Assembly: GCA_903830945.1 (NCBI GenBank)
Contig: CAIKVT010000029.1
Location: forward strand, 1-64,000
Source of the DNA: an uncultured Elusimicrobia bacterium
GTDB lineage: Bacteria; Elusimicrobiota; Elusimicrobia; UBA1565; UBA9628
Length of the DNA stretch: 64,000 bases
Direction of reading: 5' to 3'
A model generated the notes under the pieces. That model had not been told where the DNA came from, searched no databases, and saw only the letters and a program-made list of their open reading frames with translations. Below, one piece after another: positions 63,865 through 64,000 of this stretch (position 1 is the first letter of the stretch; every line of letters begins with the position of its first letter). A program made the position numbers and the translations under genes.

Positions 63865-64000
63865 CTAGGCCGCACCGGGCGCGTCATAGATGGCGGCGAA
63901 CTGCGGATCGGCGAACAAGGCCGCGGGCGCGCCGCAGACCACTTCAAACGACGATCTCATCCATATGATGAGATCTGCGGCCAAGGCCGCGGGCCGGTGC
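63865..64000 (-). CDS. ABC transporter ATP-binding protein, C-terminal end
   Basis: The last 44 residues of a frame that runs off the right edge. It begins HRPAALAADLIIWM, where HRP is the switch-histidine motif typical of ABC ATPases, followed by ADPQFAAIYDAPGAA and a TAG stop. Only the tail is seen, so subfamily cannot be given. Confidence 0.75.
   Translation of the reverse strand, partial: HRPAALAADLIIWMRSSFEVVCGAPAALFADPQFAAIYDAPGAA

Noticed and set aside
1-64000. CRISPR array
   Set aside because: No short direct repeats with regular unique spacers are seen; the only tandem repeats are the ~310-bp coding units at the left edge.

Overview
The window is GC-rich bacterial DNA with short intergenic gaps. 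Gene content suggests a Gram-negative-type bacterium: lipobox lipoproteins, a Wza-like export protein, a Wzc-like tyrosine kinase and heptosyltransferase-type enzymes. Elusimicrobiota is my best guess, from the fibronectin repeats with T9SS-like tail, the leaderless-looking promoters and the general style of the genes. That placement is inference; there is no rRNA or ribosomal protein gene here to confirm it.

Region 1 (1-17.9 kb) is mostly housekeeping: the 3' part of a secreted fibronectin/Ig-repeat protein, a lipoprotein, tRNA-Pro(UGG), a B12-binding radical SAM enzyme, a three-gene operon (unknown membrane protein, organophosphate MFS transporter, Ycf46-like AAA+ ATPase), a folate operon (FolM-like reductase, folB, folE), a Nudix hydrolase, a glycine-zipper lipoprotein, a large membrane protein, a DUF362/ferredoxin protein, an NlpC/P60 lipoprotein and an ABC-F ATPase. 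Region 2 (17.9-22.0 kb) is accessory: a coupled pair of unknown secreted Cys-rich proteins, then a strikingly AT-rich SGNH-hydrolase/TPR gene beside an IS3 transposase remnant.

Region 3 (22-54.7 kb) is a very large surface-polysaccharide locus. Its left arm (22.8-34.65 kb) is on the minus strand and holds GT-C membrane proteins, GT2 and GT4 transferases, four methyltransferases including FkbM (one on the plus strand at the edge), a radical SAM enzyme, a flippase and a sugar-nucleotide epimerase. Its right arm (34.75-54.74 kb) is on the plus strand. It holds an export protein, Wzz/BY-kinase, O-antigen-ligase-like protein, several GT4/GT9 enzymes (one a GT4-GT9 fusion), AsnB, a PHP-like protein, WbqC, a DegT aminotransferase, an ExeA-like AAA ATPase, a PIG-L deacetylase and a WecA/MraY-type initiating transferase. 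From 41.6 to 54.7 kb genes overlap or nearly touch and probably form one operon. The set recalls exosortase-associated EPS loci, but no exosortase or PEP-CTERM protein was found.

Region 4 (54.8-64 kb) is eroded. It holds a CheY-like regulator with a textbook leaderless promoter, remnants of an fdtA/fdtB-like 3-amino-3,6-dideoxyhexose pathway (frameshifts, loss of the PLP-lysine segment), an acetyltransferase with an in-frame amber codon, and two divergent GT-C-like paralogues, one frameshifted. It also holds a signal-peptidase-like protein, an HD-GYP-like protein, and a head-on junction of a truncated response regulator with a truncated papain-like peptidase. The window ends in a frameshifted small membrane protein, a nucleotidyltransferase and the end of an ABC ATPase gene.

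The most notable non-gene signal is a recurrent promoter arrangement: a -10 box (often TGn + TATCAT, TACAAT or TAAACT) exactly 6 nt before the start codon, which implies leaderless mRNAs.
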